NCBI GenBank assembly: GCA_013696965.1
Contig: JACCXN010000025.1
Location: forward strand, 1 to 51,131
Direction: 5' to 3'
DNA: 51,131 nucleotides
From: Bacteroidota bacterium
GTDB lineage: Bacteria > Bacteroidota > Bacteroidia > JACCXN01
Shown: positions 8,273-17,153 of the stretch, one piece after another
Layout of the letters: every line of letters starts with the position of its first letter
How positions within the stretch are numbered: the first letter of the stretch is position 1
Notes under the pieces: generated by a model
The model's database searches: none
What the model was told of the DNA's origin: nothing
Seen by the model: the letters and a program-made list of their open reading frames with translations, nothing else
Translations under genes and position numbers: made by a program

Positions 8273-9316
8273 TTATTTTTTCTTAGCTTTTGGCATATCC
8301 TGCTTTTGCTTGTTATCTTCTGGCTTTTTAGCTTTGATTATTTCTTGTTTTTGTTGTGAAATCTGATTCTCCTTTTTCTTAGGCTTTTCAATTTTATCAT
8401 TTGATTTCTTTTCAGGGTTAACAATCTTATCATTTGATTTCTTTTCAGGCTTTACAATTTTTTTTGATGATTTGTTTTCAGATTTTTTGAAGCTTATTTT
8501 TTTAAACTGTTCCTTCAATCTGGATTTCTTTTTATCCTCTTTACCTTTTGTATTCCCAGTTTTACCCTTTAAATCACTCGTGTTCTTTTTTTCCTTTTCT
8601 TTTATTTCTTTTGGCATTACTTCTTTTCCATTTTTAAATTTTTTTTCATTTAAAAGTTCACCTTTCTCATAATTTTTAACTGATCCATGGTGCTTCCCAT
8701 TTTTAAAATTTTCTTCTAATACCAATTCATTTATGGAATTATAAGAAATATAGGACCCATGTTTGAATCCTTTTTTAAAATGAATAATCTCCTTTAATTT
8801 CCCGTTTTCATACCAGAATTTCCACTCCCCACTTTTCAATCCATTTTTAAATTTTCCTTTCTCCAAAAAGTAATTGGTATTTCCTTCATCTAAAAGATCC
8901 CTATTTAGGTTATAAGTAATATTTTTACCGTTTTTAAATCCATTGTTCCAATTAATTGTCTCCTTTAATTTTCCGTTTTCAGTCCAGGCCCTCCATTCTC
9001 CATTTTTTAAGCCTTTGTTAAATTTGCCCTTCTCCATTAAATTATTGCTGAAATAAAAGGAAGTATATTTTCCGTGTAGTGGCTTTCCATCAACTCCTCC
9101 TTCTGTATTTATTATTTTATTTGATTTGTACCAGTAGTATACTAATCCTGTTTCAGGTATAACTACTTTTTGCTTTGTTGGCAATTCAATTTTTACAATT
9201 GCATGGGTTGAATTAACCGTCATTTCATATTTTTTACGTTTTGAAGGATCCTTTTGAGCAATTGCAAACAATGAAAAAAGAATTGCAAAAAGGGATAAAA
9301 GGGCTTTTTTACTCAT
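8273..9316 (-). CDS. Secreted MORN-repeat protein with lysine-rich tail
   Basis: The 347-aa protein has a signal peptide (MSKKALLSLFAILFSLFAIAQ). Residues 80-235 contain at least five MORN-type repeats of the GxW/GxYxxYxxNGxL kind, e.g. GKFNKGLKNGEWRAWTENGK, FKNGLKSGEWKFWYENGK and FKNGKHHGSVKNYEKGE. From about residue 235 the chain is low-complexity and very lysine-rich, including a repeated KKSNDKIV/EKP unit; the matching DNA near 8395-8450 is a short direct repeat. MORN repeats mediate protein or lipid contacts. The basic tail could bind acidic lipid or wall polymer. It sits inside the secretion operon, 10 bp before the GspK-like gene, yet is not a known core component. Its role in secretion is inferred from location only. 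Confidence 0.7.
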   Translation of the reverse strand: MSKKALLSLFAILFSLFAIAQKDPSKRKKYEMTVNSTHAIVKIELPTKQKVVIPETGLVYYWYKSNKIINTEGGVDGKPLHGKYTSFYFSNNLMEKGKFNKGLKNGEWRAWTENGKLKETINWNNGFKNGKNITYNLNRDLLDEGNTNYFLEKGKFKNGLKSGEWKFWYENGKLKEIIHFKKGFKHGSYISYNSINELVLEENFKNGKHHGSVKNYEKGELLNEKKFKNGKEVMPKEIKEKEKKNTSDLKGKTGNTKGKEDKKKSRLKEQFKKISFKKSENKSSKKIVKPEKKSNDKIVNPEKKSNDKIEKPKKKENQISQQKQEIIKAKKPEDNKQKQDMPKAKKK

Positions 9317-9436
9317 GATATAAATTAATTTTCAAATAAATATTTCTTATTTTATGCTTAAAAATCATACTATTAACAATTATTAAAAATATTGCAACAC
9401 TTAAATTTCCTAAGTTTAGGCAATCTTCATACTTTC

Positions 9437-9922
9437 CTACTTGCTCACTACCCTTTTCTCTTTTTCGAAAGATACTTCAATGGATTCCATATTCACTTTT
9501 AATAGTTGAATACCTGAAACTGTATCTCCTACTTTCATGATATTTTCCTGGCCATTAATATTAACCATTGCAAATTGTTTTCCTGACTTTTGATTTTTGA
9601 TGATACCGCCATAAGTTAAAGTAGGCCATTTCAATTGTATGATTACTTTTTCAGTTTTAATAACAGGAGTGGCTGTTGGTGGAACTTTGATCTTATTTCC
9701 CACTTGTGCATAAACAACCTTGTTTAAAAATGGGTCACGGTAGTTGGCAAAAATGCTGAATGAATCAGGTACAGAATTGCTTGTTTGCTTTAATGGGAGG
9801 ATATGTTCATTAACAGAAAGTACTGGTTCAGAACTTGAAACAAATACTAACCGGTAAAATATTATTCCCCAAATAATAGATACAAGTACTAAAAGCAAAT
9901 AAGTCATTTTTTTATTTTTCAA
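9437..9922 (-). CDS. GspC/PilP-like inner-membrane component
   Basis: The 161-aa protein has an N-terminal membrane anchor (residues 6-28), then a periplasmic linker containing YRDPF, the motif seen in PilP. A small beta-domain follows (LTYGGIIKNQKSGKQFAMVNINGQ, MKVGDTVSGIQLLKVNMESIEV) that matches the homology region of GspC/PilP. In known machines this part connects the inner-membrane platform to the secretin's periplasmic domains. It has no PDZ or coiled coil, so it is a short form. It follows the FN3 lipoprotein by 11 bp. Confidence 0.7.
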   Translation of the reverse strand: MKNKKMTYLLLVLVSIIWGIIFYRLVFVSSSEPVLSVNEHILPLKQTSNSVPDSFSIFANYRDPFLNKVVYAQVGNKIKVPPTATPVIKTEKVIIQLKWPTLTYGGIIKNQKSGKQFAMVNINGQENIMKVGDTVSGIQLLKVNMESIEVSFEKEKRVVSK

Positions 9923-9933
9923 TTTAGTATAAA

Positions 9934-10881
9934 TTATTGAACAATGAATTTTTTTGTAATGCTATATGGACTTATGTTTCCTGCAGCATCTTGTGAACGG
10001 ACTCTCCAAAAATAGGGACCTGTGGTAAGTGAGTCAATAGGATAACTTGTGTTTGAAGTTTTTATCGAATTTATAAGTGTAATTAGGGAATCAGAATAAA
10101 CGAAAAGGCTGTCAGAAATTGGACTTCCTGTTGAATTTCCCCTATGCCAGTATAAAGTAAATGGTGCTGATACCGAATCCTGATTTTCAGGTTTTAATAA
10201 AAGTGGAGTATTGGGAATCGTAACATCAACTTCTAAATTATAGGGATTTGAAAAATTAGAAGATCCAGTAGCATTCACTGCCTTAACTCTCCATTGATAA
10301 ATATAATCCTGGGGAAAACTAAAATTAATTGAGTTTGTGGTAATTGTAGTGTCAAAAATTATATTTGAAGAAAATAAAAAATTAGTAATTGCAACTTGGA
10401 TAGTATAGGAAGTTGCAATGGATAAACTTTGCCATTTAAGTGTTTGATTTAGGATGTTTGTATAAAGGTTATTTATAGGTTCCTGCAGTGCAATTATCTG
10501 GTTTGTTAAATCAGAAGTTGTATCTATTGTTAATGTGTATGTAGTGTATGCAGTATTGCTTGAACCATTTATGGCCTTAACCCTCCATTGATAGCTTCCT
10601 GGATTTAAAGTATAGGTGTATAAATTATCAGTTATAGTAGTATCCAATATTATTTGATTTATGTTTGAAAAAGCTGGTGAAACAATTTGCAGATGATAAT
10701 TGCTTGCTCCCTTAATTTCTTCCCACCAAAAAGATTGGGTAAAAGTTGTAGTTTGATAATTATTAGTTGGAGCCAACAATGAAACTGGTTCCTTTGCAAG
10801 ATTTTTTTCAAAGATATCTCCACAGGAATAGGTAAGGAGGCTTATTAAGAAAGCTGTGAAATATAGATTTTTTGAATTCAT
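9934..10881 (-). CDS. Lipoprotein with three fibronectin type III-like domains
   Basis: The 315-aa protein starts with a signal peptide ending in the lipobox LTYSC (cysteine near residue 20). Three FN3-like modules follow. Each opens with a P-x-N phrase (LLAPTNNYQ, ALQEPINNLY, LLKPENQD) and ends in a YQWRVKA or YFWRVRSQDAAGN strand. The lipid anchor would place it on the periplasmic or outer face of the outer membrane. It lies in the middle of the secretion operon, between the GspM- and GspC-like genes, where other systems may carry a pilotin or accessory factor. It could help the secretin or be a surface adaptor. There is no sequence likeness to known pilotins, so that role is only inferred. 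Confidence 0.7.
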   Translation of the reverse strand: MNSKNLYFTAFLISLLTYSCGDIFEKNLAKEPVSLLAPTNNYQTTTFTQSFWWEEIKGASNYHLQIVSPAFSNINQIILDTTITDNLYTYTLNPGSYQWRVKAINGSSNTAYTTYTLTIDTTSDLTNQIIALQEPINNLYTNILNQTLKWQSLSIATSYTIQVAITNFLFSSNIIFDTTITTNSINFSFPQDYIYQWRVKAVNATGSSNFSNPYNLEVDVTIPNTPLLLKPENQDSVSAPFTLYWHRGNSTGSPISDSLFVYSDSLITLINSIKTSNTSYPIDSLTTGPYFWRVRSQDAAGNISPYSITKKFIVQ

Positions 10882-10982
10882 TTTATTAATGCGTTTATTA
10901 TTAAATTATAATTAGGGTTCACAATCATTTACTTCTTTTAATTATTTGGCAATTCATTCTATTTTATTAGTTAGGGTTCCCC

Positions 10983-11513
10983 TTATTTTTTCTTGATATT
11001 TTGGATATAAATACTAGCGGTTAAAGTCAATTGTTTTGTCTTATAATCTTTTTTCGAATTGAATAACAAGGATGATACTTTTCCTGTTTTATTCTTTTGT
11101 TCCAGCATGTAAACCAACTTCAATAAATTAGTAAAGCTTCCCTCCACAACAACCAGATTGGTTTCCACTGAAAAATCCCGCTCATTTAATATGATTTGTG
11201 TAGGAAACTCGCGCAAAATAACACTTGTCTGATTACAATAGTTACTGATGTTTTCCAGAAGGCCCTGTTGGTAGTTTTTGTTTAGTTCAGAATTGCTTTC
11301 AAAAACACCATCTATTTCATTCATTTGTTTTTGCAAGAGATTCAATTGTTCTGAGGCATTATTTGAAAATTCCAATTGTTCTTTTAATTCATTGCACTGA
11401 AAATATAAGTCAACTGTTTTCCCTATGGCCAAAAAATAAACTATAAGTGCGAAAAGGGCTATACCTGAAATTAGAACCAGGTTCTTTTTCTTATATGTGA
11501 GTTGTTTCAACAT
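10983..11513 (-). CDS. GspM/PilO-like inner-membrane assembly protein
   Basis: The 176-aa protein has a short cytoplasmic start rich in Lys, a membrane helix (about 13-31) and a coiled coil (CNELKEQLEFSNNASEQL.. to about 85). A ferredoxin-like domain follows, with strands such as FSVETNLVVVEGSFTNLLKLVYMLEQK. This is the standard layout of PilO and GspM, which pair with PilN/GspL in the inner membrane. It starts 3 bp after the GspL-like gene. Identification is by topology and position. Confidence 0.72.
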   Translation of the reverse strand: MLKQLTYKKKNLVLISGIALFALIVYFLAIGKTVDLYFQCNELKEQLEFSNNASEQLNLLQKQMNEIDGVFESNSELNKNYQQGLLENISNYCNQTSVILREFPTQIILNERDFSVETNLVVVEGSFTNLLKLVYMLEQKNKTGKVSSLLFNSKKDYKTKQLTLTASIYIQNIKKK

Positions 11514-11516
11514 TTG

Positions 11517-12743
11517 TCAGGAAATAGTTATTATTATTTCAAACTCCCCGGGTTCTTTGTAATTTTCCTGTTTATAGTTTATTACAGAAACATCATTTAC
11601 CCATTTCATTTGCTTTATGGTTCTGATCCATTCGTTCAATTCAGTGCTTTTTTTACAGTTTCCCTTTACAACAATTGTATTCTTGAGGAAAACAAAAGGA
11701 TCATCTTTTTTTATTTTTTTTTCAGAAGGATGTAAGTACAAATGGGTAAGTTGAATTGTTTCAGGTAAATCAAAAGCAATACGATCTGCATAAAAGGAAG
11801 TTTTAGAACTTCCTTTCAAGCCTGTTTTTTCAAGAAAGTCTTGTTTTTCTTTCACTTTTGTATTCAGTTCATTTACAATTTCCAATTGTTCCTTTTTACC
11901 TGAAAAAGCTGCATTCATTTGTTGAACCTGGTCGCCATAATAATTGAACAGAAAAAAATTGAAAAATAAAATGGTTAGAAAAACTACCAAAGCAGATATC
12001 CCTGTAAATTGAAAAAGTTTTTTCTGTACCAATTCTTCTCTACTTTCTTTTACAAGTGGAACCATAAAGGATGTTTTTCCTTGAAAAGAAAAGAAGTATT
12101 GAAAAGCTGAGGCAAAAGCAAGGATTGCTTGTTGGTTTAATTCTTCTCCAGCTATTGAAATTTTTTTTGATGAAAATTGTTCACTGTTTTCCTGGAAATC
12201 TTCTATCCATTCATTAAAAATCATTAGTTTGTAGTTCCCAAGAAGTAAATGATCCTTTGAAAGGTTCAAAAGAGGAATTATTCCATTTATGCAAAAGGGC
12301 CCAAATGAAATTCCAGAAAAATAGTATCCTTTATTTATAAAAGCATCCAACAGCCCGTCAATTGTGTTTTTTCTAGCAATTGATGCAAATACTGTATCTC
12401 CCGATAGCTCTGTTCTCTGAACATAAAAGTCATTAATTTTAGCATTTGGCAATATCTTATCTAAAAGTTTATTCTCATCCTCTCCATCTTTTAAAACAAC
12501 TTTTTTATGAATGATTCCTTTTCCACTTATTACAATATGAATAGGAAAATTCATGTCCACTACTTTTATCAATTCTTCAATACCTATAATCTGTGTAAGA
12601 GCCGCATGAACATTAAGGCCTGATTTTGATTTTTTTAAAATTGTCACATTAAAATGCAATCCTCCTTCAGGCAAAAACACTGCTTCCACACCTGCAATGT
12701 TTTTGCTTTTTAAGATAGAACTGTATTTTATTTGTTTAAACAT
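11517..12743 (-). CDS. GspL-like (PilM-PilN fused) assembly protein
   Basis: The 408-aa protein combines a cytoplasmic PilM-like actin-fold half (about 1-235), one membrane helix (about 247-270, LFFNFFLFNYYG), a short coiled coil and a C-terminal ferredoxin-like PilN-type domain (about 320-408, ending KGNCKKSTELNEWIRTIKQMKWVNDVSV). This is the architecture of GspL, which recruits GspE to the membrane and pairs with GspM. The N-half is divergent and no clear nucleotide-binding motif is seen. Its start abuts the secretin stop (12743/12744). Confidence 0.72.
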   Translation of the reverse strand: MFKQIKYSSILKSKNIAGVEAVFLPEGGLHFNVTILKKSKSGLNVHAALTQIIGIEELIKVVDMNFPIHIVISGKGIIHKKVVLKDGEDENKLLDKILPNAKINDFYVQRTELSGDTVFASIARKNTIDGLLDAFINKGYYFSGISFGPFCINGIIPLLNLSKDHLLLGNYKLMIFNEWIEDFQENSEQFSSKKISIAGEELNQQAILAFASAFQYFFSFQGKTSFMVPLVKESREELVQKKLFQFTGISALVVFLTILFFNFFLFNYYGDQVQQMNAAFSGKKEQLEIVNELNTKVKEKQDFLEKTGLKGSSKTSFYADRIAFDLPETIQLTHLYLHPSEKKIKKDDPFVFLKNTIVVKGNCKKSTELNEWIRTIKQMKWVNDVSVINYKQENYKEPGEFEIIITIS

Positions 12744-14663
12744 TTAATAGATAATGGTTGGTTTAATAAAAATGTTCAATTTGCTTTTACTTTTGCTGTT
12801 AATCCGGGAACTAAAAATCCACTTAAGCACAGGTATTCTAGAAAGCAAAGGCAATCCAGAACCTGTATCACTGGTAGATTCTTCTTCCAGTCCTCCCAGG
12901 ATGATCATTTCTTCATTTTTAACCCTAATTAAGGATTGAAAATCTCTTTTTACTGTTCCCGGAGGGGCATTAGGGTTAATCCTGGCCGTAAAATCAGATT
13001 GTTGGACTCTTATATCTAATGTAATTTGATCATCACCTGAAACAATGGGTTTTATTGTTAAAGAAAGGTCTGCATTCACGGATTTATATTGCTGAGAAAT
13101 TATGTTTTGAGGATTTTGGGAGCCAATAACATTATTTGAAATCTCCAGATAATATTCTGTTTTCCCAATGCTCATTTTAGCTTCATTGCCATTTAATGTT
13201 GCAAGCTTTGGAGTTGAACGAGTATTTAATATGCCTTGTTCCTCCAGTGCTTTAATACTAAGATAGAAATTAGGGGTTACTTTCCCTAAATTAAAAACAC
13301 CAAAACCGTTAAAAATCGAAATTAAATTATTTATGGAAGAGGCACTAAAAGTAAAATCAATACCAGGAGAAATTTTTCCTCCACTTGTTACAGGTGCATC
13401 TTTTAAACCTGCATTTATACCTGTTGATACTGTTCGGTTTTTTTTAAAATCTACAAGTATTACTTCTATCATTATTACTGGTACAACCCGGTCTATATCT
13501 CGTATAAATGTTTCTATTTCTACAATTCTTGGCAGAGACCCGCTTAATATAAAACTGTTTAGATCTGGAAACGTTTTAATTTCTACTCCCTTCTTTAAAT
13601 CGACTGGAATAAAATCAATTACTTTATCGATGGTCCTGTTTTGCAATTGTACAACTTTTGTTGCGCGTAGCCCCTCTAAATTTCTGTCACCCATAAGGTA
13701 AATTTCCCCCTCCTTTCTAAAGGTGAAATCAGTTCCATTTAAAAGATAGCTTAAAAACTGATCATAACTAACATTCTTAATTTTTAAAGTTGCATTGCCT
13801 TTTGGTTCTGAAAATAGAAAGTAATTCTTTCCTGTTTCAAATGACACTCCACTAATAATATCTAAAATAGGAATATTTACTGCATCTACAGTTAATAAAT
13901 TGTTATCAACTTTAATATTAAAATCGGCCCCTCCAGTGTTTATTGACTGATAGTTTCCTTTTTTATTGTTTTTTTCTGATTTGCCAACAGGAACATTTGT
14001 TTCAGCATCTTTTTTTTCTATAAGATAGGAATTATCTTCTGTTTTAGTAATTTTTAAATCATTTGCAAATGCAAACTTTTCAAGAGAATTTTCGAAGGAA
14101 ATATTCTGAATAAAACCATTTACCACTTTTTGACCTAAATAAGGAGCATGTACTACATTTTTTTGTGATAACCTTGTAATTTCTTTAGTCACCAAATATA
14201 GGCTGTCATCCTTTAAATCAAGTCCCAATATGTCACTAGCCGAATTATAGGTTATTGCAAGTCTTTTTGGTACGTAAATTACAGGTTCAGGAAGGGGAAT
14301 AGAGTACTGGGAAAAGGACATAATTGATCCAATAAAATTTATTTCTAAGTCATACTTTTCTACTAAAAACAAGATTATATCCATTACAGTGACATTCGAA
14401 AAATTATTGGTAATACTTAATTTTAGTCCTGGATCAATGCTTATGTTTAAGTTGTTAGAGACTCCCAATCCACGGATGAATTCCTGTAAGGAAACATTGG
14501 TAACAGAAAGATCTACTTTTTCAATTAAACCAGGATTTGATTTTGCCAATTCCATTAGCTTAATTTCTATTGCTGATAACCGCTCCTGTTTTTGGGCTGT
14601 TAATGAATTAATGGAAATAAAAAAGATAAAAATTCCAAGTAATAATTTAATTATTGTTTTCAA
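12744..14663 (-). CDS. gspD: Type II secretion secretin GspD
   Basis: The 639-aa outer-membrane channel protein has a signal peptide (1-23). N0/STN-like small domains lie near 50-118, 150-216 and 248-325, and an N1-like KH domain near 335-392. The secretin barrel region starts at VPVIMIEVILVDFKK (about 394). Signature stretches follow: ILNTRSTPKLATLNG, and near the end VKNEEMIILGGL with GLPLLSRIPVLKWIFSS. No C-terminal S-domain for a pilotin is seen. The repeated STN-like domains resemble those of type IV pilus or TonB-type signalling N-termini. It follows gspE by 7 bp and is clearly part of the same operon. Confidence 0.93.
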   Translation of the reverse strand: MKTIIKLLLGIFIFFISINSLTAQKQERLSAIEIKLMELAKSNPGLIEKVDLSVTNVSLQEFIRGLGVSNNLNISIDPGLKLSITNNFSNVTVMDIILFLVEKYDLEINFIGSIMSFSQYSIPLPEPVIYVPKRLAITYNSASDILGLDLKDDSLYLVTKEITRLSQKNVVHAPYLGQKVVNGFIQNISFENSLEKFAFANDLKITKTEDNSYLIEKKDAETNVPVGKSEKNNKKGNYQSINTGGADFNIKVDNNLLTVDAVNIPILDIISGVSFETGKNYFLFSEPKGNATLKIKNVSYDQFLSYLLNGTDFTFRKEGEIYLMGDRNLEGLRATKVVQLQNRTIDKVIDFIPVDLKKGVEIKTFPDLNSFILSGSLPRIVEIETFIRDIDRVVPVIMIEVILVDFKKNRTVSTGINAGLKDAPVTSGGKISPGIDFTFSASSINNLISIFNGFGVFNLGKVTPNFYLSIKALEEQGILNTRSTPKLATLNGNEAKMSIGKTEYYLEISNNVIGSQNPQNIISQQYKSVNADLSLTIKPIVSGDDQITLDIRVQQSDFTARINPNAPPGTVKRDFQSLIRVKNEEMIILGGLEEESTSDTGSGLPLLSRIPVLKWIFSSRINSKSKSKLNIFIKPTIIY

Positions 14664-14670
14664 AAGTCAG

Positions 14671-16110
14671 TTAATAATTGTTTAATAATATAGGATATAC
14701 TTCCTCTACGGATGTTTCTCCATTTTCAAGCATTTCAAAAGCATTATCCGTAAGGGTTTTAATTTTCTTTTCTAATAAAAGGGAACCAATTGAGAAAATG
14801 CTATTCTTTATACTTTCGGCAAATTCATAATCGATTGGAATAACTTCATAAATTGCCCTTCTGCCTTTGTAGCCTGTGTAGTAACATGACTCACATCCAA
14901 CAGCCATATGATGCTCACTTATTAATTTCTTTGGTTTAAAATGCAATGGGAATAATTTTTCAGTAAACTGTTCTTTTTTCTTACAATCATTACATAACAA
15001 TCTTATTAGGCGTTGGGCTACAGAAGTGTTTAAAGTACTTGCAAGCAGGTATGGAGGAACTCCCATATCAATGAGCCTGGAAACTGTTCCCCAAGCAGAA
15101 TTTGTATGTATGGTAGATAATACCATATGGCCGGTTAAGGCAGCACGAATCGCGATTTGTGCAGTATCCCCATCTCTTATCTCCCCTACCATGATTACAT
15201 CTGGATCCTGACGCAAAAATGTTCTTAATGCACTAGAAAAGGTTAAGCCAATACTTTCCTTTAATTGAACCTGGTTAATCCCTTCCAATGTGTATTCTAT
15301 CGGATCCTCAATTGTCAATACATTGGTTTTTTCTTTATTTAAAATTTTTAGTGTTGCATAAAGCGTTGTTGTTTTTCCTGAACCAGTGGGTCCACTAATA
15401 AGTACAATTCCATGAGGTTTTTTGATCCCTTCAAAATAATTCTCCAGTTCATTTTTTGAAAAGCCAAGTTGATTGATATCAATATCTGTTGAATCTTTAT
15501 TTAAAAGTCTTAAAACTATTTTTTCTCCATGCAGGGTTGGCAGTACGGATACCCTGATATCAAATTTACTTCCATCGCTTTCAAAAAAAATACGTCCATC
15601 CTGTGGAAGTCGTTTTTCTGCAATATCCAGATGTGCTTTTATTTTTATTTTATTAATTAATGCAGGATAATCTAATTTTCCTATAGTATAGCGTTCAATT
15701 AACTGTCCATCGATCCGTATTCTTACGCGACACCTTTCTTCAAATGCTTCTATGTGTATATCACTGCTTCCCAATTGTTTTGCTTCTGCAATTAAATGAT
15801 TCAGAAAATCATCTGCTTTATTGGTGTCCGCTGCTTTTACTCCTTGATTACGAGTATTGTTTTTCCGGTAATACTTTACTAGTGTTTTTTGAATAATTTC
15901 TGGTGATGCTTCTACAAGTTCTATTGTTTTTCCAAACAAAATCTCAAGTTCATCCTTAATTCCCTGCTTTATTTTTGATGCATCTGCATATAAAGTTATA
16001 GAATTGCTATCAAAAGTCTTCGGTATAATGGAGTAATACCATGCTTGCTCAATAGTTATTACCTGCTGTAAGTCAGTATTGAGCGAGAAATAAGTTGATT
16101 CTTCCACCAT
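14671..16110 (-). CDS. gspE: Type II secretion ATPase GspE/PilB
   Basis: The 479-aa cytoplasmic hexameric ATPase powers pseudopilus assembly. Residues 1-90 are a short N1E-type domain. The ATPase core shows the Asp box (LTIEDPIEYTLEGINQVQ), Walker A GPTGSGKTTT (about 240-249), Walker B QDPDVIMVGEIRD (about 301-313) and the His box (TGHMVLSTIHTNSA). The zinc-binding C-x2-C...C-x2-C element (C373, C376, C406, C409) is intact, which favours an assembly rather than retraction ATPase. Only one ATPase is encoded in this cluster, as expected for secretion rather than twitching pili. It starts 2 bp after the prepilin peptidase gene. Confidence 0.95.
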   Translation of the reverse strand: MVEESTYFSLNTDLQQVITIEQAWYYSIIPKTFDSNSITLYADASKIKQGIKDELEILFGKTIELVEASPEIIQKTLVKYYRKNNTRNQGVKAADTNKADDFLNHLIAEAKQLGSSDIHIEAFEERCRVRIRIDGQLIERYTIGKLDYPALINKIKIKAHLDIAEKRLPQDGRIFFESDGSKFDIRVSVLPTLHGEKIVLRLLNKDSTDIDINQLGFSKNELENYFEGIKKPHGIVLISGPTGSGKTTTLYATLKILNKEKTNVLTIEDPIEYTLEGINQVQLKESIGLTFSSALRTFLRQDPDVIMVGEIRDGDTAQIAIRAALTGHMVLSTIHTNSAWGTVSRLIDMGVPPYLLASTLNTSVAQRLIRLLCNDCKKKEQFTEKLFPLHFKPKKLISEHHMAVGCESCYYTGYKGRRAIYEVIPIDYEFAESIKNSIFSIGSLLLEKKIKTLTDNAFEMLENGETSVEEVYPILLNNY

Positions 16111-16112
16111 GT

Positions 16113-16646
16113 TTATAGTATAAGTCTGGAAGAAAGCTCCAATGCAAAGGAATCATCGTGAAAATTAAATGGCATATTAATAATTTTCAAGACATAAAAA
16201 AACGCGAGCAGTACTGCCATTCCTCCTGCAAGAGGTATTTGTTCTGCTGTATTTTTTTTAAACAACCGGTAAAATAAATAGGCTGCTACAACGGCAATGA
16301 GGCTTAGAATGTAAACAAAAACAAAATTTAAAAATGAAAAGGAAACAGCTAAAACTATAAAAAACAAGATGTCTCCAGATCCAAGATAATTCCTCTCTAT
16401 ATTAATTATCTTACGGCTTTTAATTGAAAAGTAAACTGTAACCATCAAGAGTTGAAATAGCACAAAAACCATATTTAATAAAAAATGTTCTGCTATAAAT
16501 CCAATGGTATTTTGTTCAAGCGCAGCTAATACGAAAAGCAAAAACAGAGCAGGGAACACCATCCATGAAACAGCTTTGTATTTAAAATCCTGAAAAGCTA
16601 TTATACTTAGCAAACTTATACTCATAATGTCATAAAATAAACTCAT
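16113..16646 (-). CDS. Prepilin peptidase, peptidase domain only (A24 family)
   Basis: The 177-aa polytopic membrane protein has the two catalytic aspartates of the A24 family: D20 in AFQDFKYKAVSW and D92 in the GxGD motif (LGSGDILFF). The usual N-terminal methyltransferase domain with its tetracysteine motif is absent, so it can cleave but probably not N-methylate pseudopilins. That is comparable in size to archaeal or Tad-type prepilin peptidases. It is the second gene of the operon, 93 bp after the major pseudopilin. It should process the four pseudopilins encoded here. Confidence 0.85.
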   Translation of the reverse strand: MSLFYDIMSISLLSIIAFQDFKYKAVSWMVFPALFLLFVLAALEQNTIGFIAEHFLLNMVFVLFQLLMVTVYFSIKSRKIINIERNYLGSGDILFFIVLAVSFSFLNFVFVYILSLIAVVAAYLFYRLFKKNTAEQIPLAGGMAVLLAFFYVLKIINMPFNFHDDSFALELSSRLIL

Positions 16647-16739
16647 TCGTATTTAAGAGTCTTTGTAATTTTGATCTTTGTAATTTCCATATTATACAAG
16701 TTGATATTCCTTTGTCAAACACCATGAAAAAAATAAACA

Positions 16740-17153
16740 CTAATCCTTTGTAACCTCCTTCAGGTTTTTGTCTTGATCTACTTCCCATACATTAAATGTT
16801 CCATCACCATCAAAATCTATTACAGCGGTAGCCCTTACTTTAAAAGTTGTGGTGCCTGCTTCCACAACTTCTATCTGATAGTTGCCTGTTCCATCTTGAG
16901 TTACAAGTTTGACATGTTCAAAACCAATTTCATCGAAATTGCTGCTATATTTAGAATGAAGGTAAAAGTGGCTTTTTTGTAAAGTATGAATATGCTCCAA
17001 CTGTAATTGGGCCTCCGTACTTTTTGCTTTAGATATTAGAGGCATCAGGTTAGGTAATGCGAGTAAAACCAGTATGCCTATTATTACTAACACTACCAAT
17101 AATTCAGTTAAGGTAAATGCTGGGAGCTTTGTTAAAAGTAATTTCTTTTTCAT
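16740..17153 (-). CDS. gspG: Major pseudopilin GspG-like
   Basis: The 137-aa protein has the leader MKKKLLLTKLPA followed by FTLTELLVVLVIIGILVLLALPNLMPLI, with Phe at +1 and Glu at +5 but Ala at -1. The body has the alpha-helix then beta-hairpin layout of GspG (AQLQLEHIHTLQKSHFYLHSKY...) and an acidic loop DFDGDGTFNVWEVDQDK near the C-terminus, which could be the calcium site known in GspG. It is the first gene of the minus-strand operon, and the 93-bp gap after it may allow separate, higher expression, as is usual for the major pseudopilin. Confidence 0.88.
   Translation of the reverse strand: MKKKLLLTKLPAFTLTELLVVLVIIGILVLLALPNLMPLISKAKSTEAQLQLEHIHTLQKSHFYLHSKYSSNFDEIGFEHVKLVTQDGTGNYQIEVVEAGTTTFKVRATAVIDFDGDGTFNVWEVDQDKNLKEVTKD

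Noticed and set aside
5026-17153. Cluster as type IV twitching pilus
   Set aside because: There is no PilT retraction ATPase, and the small GspG-like major subunit, minor pseudopilins and GspL/M/C-like set fit a type II system better.
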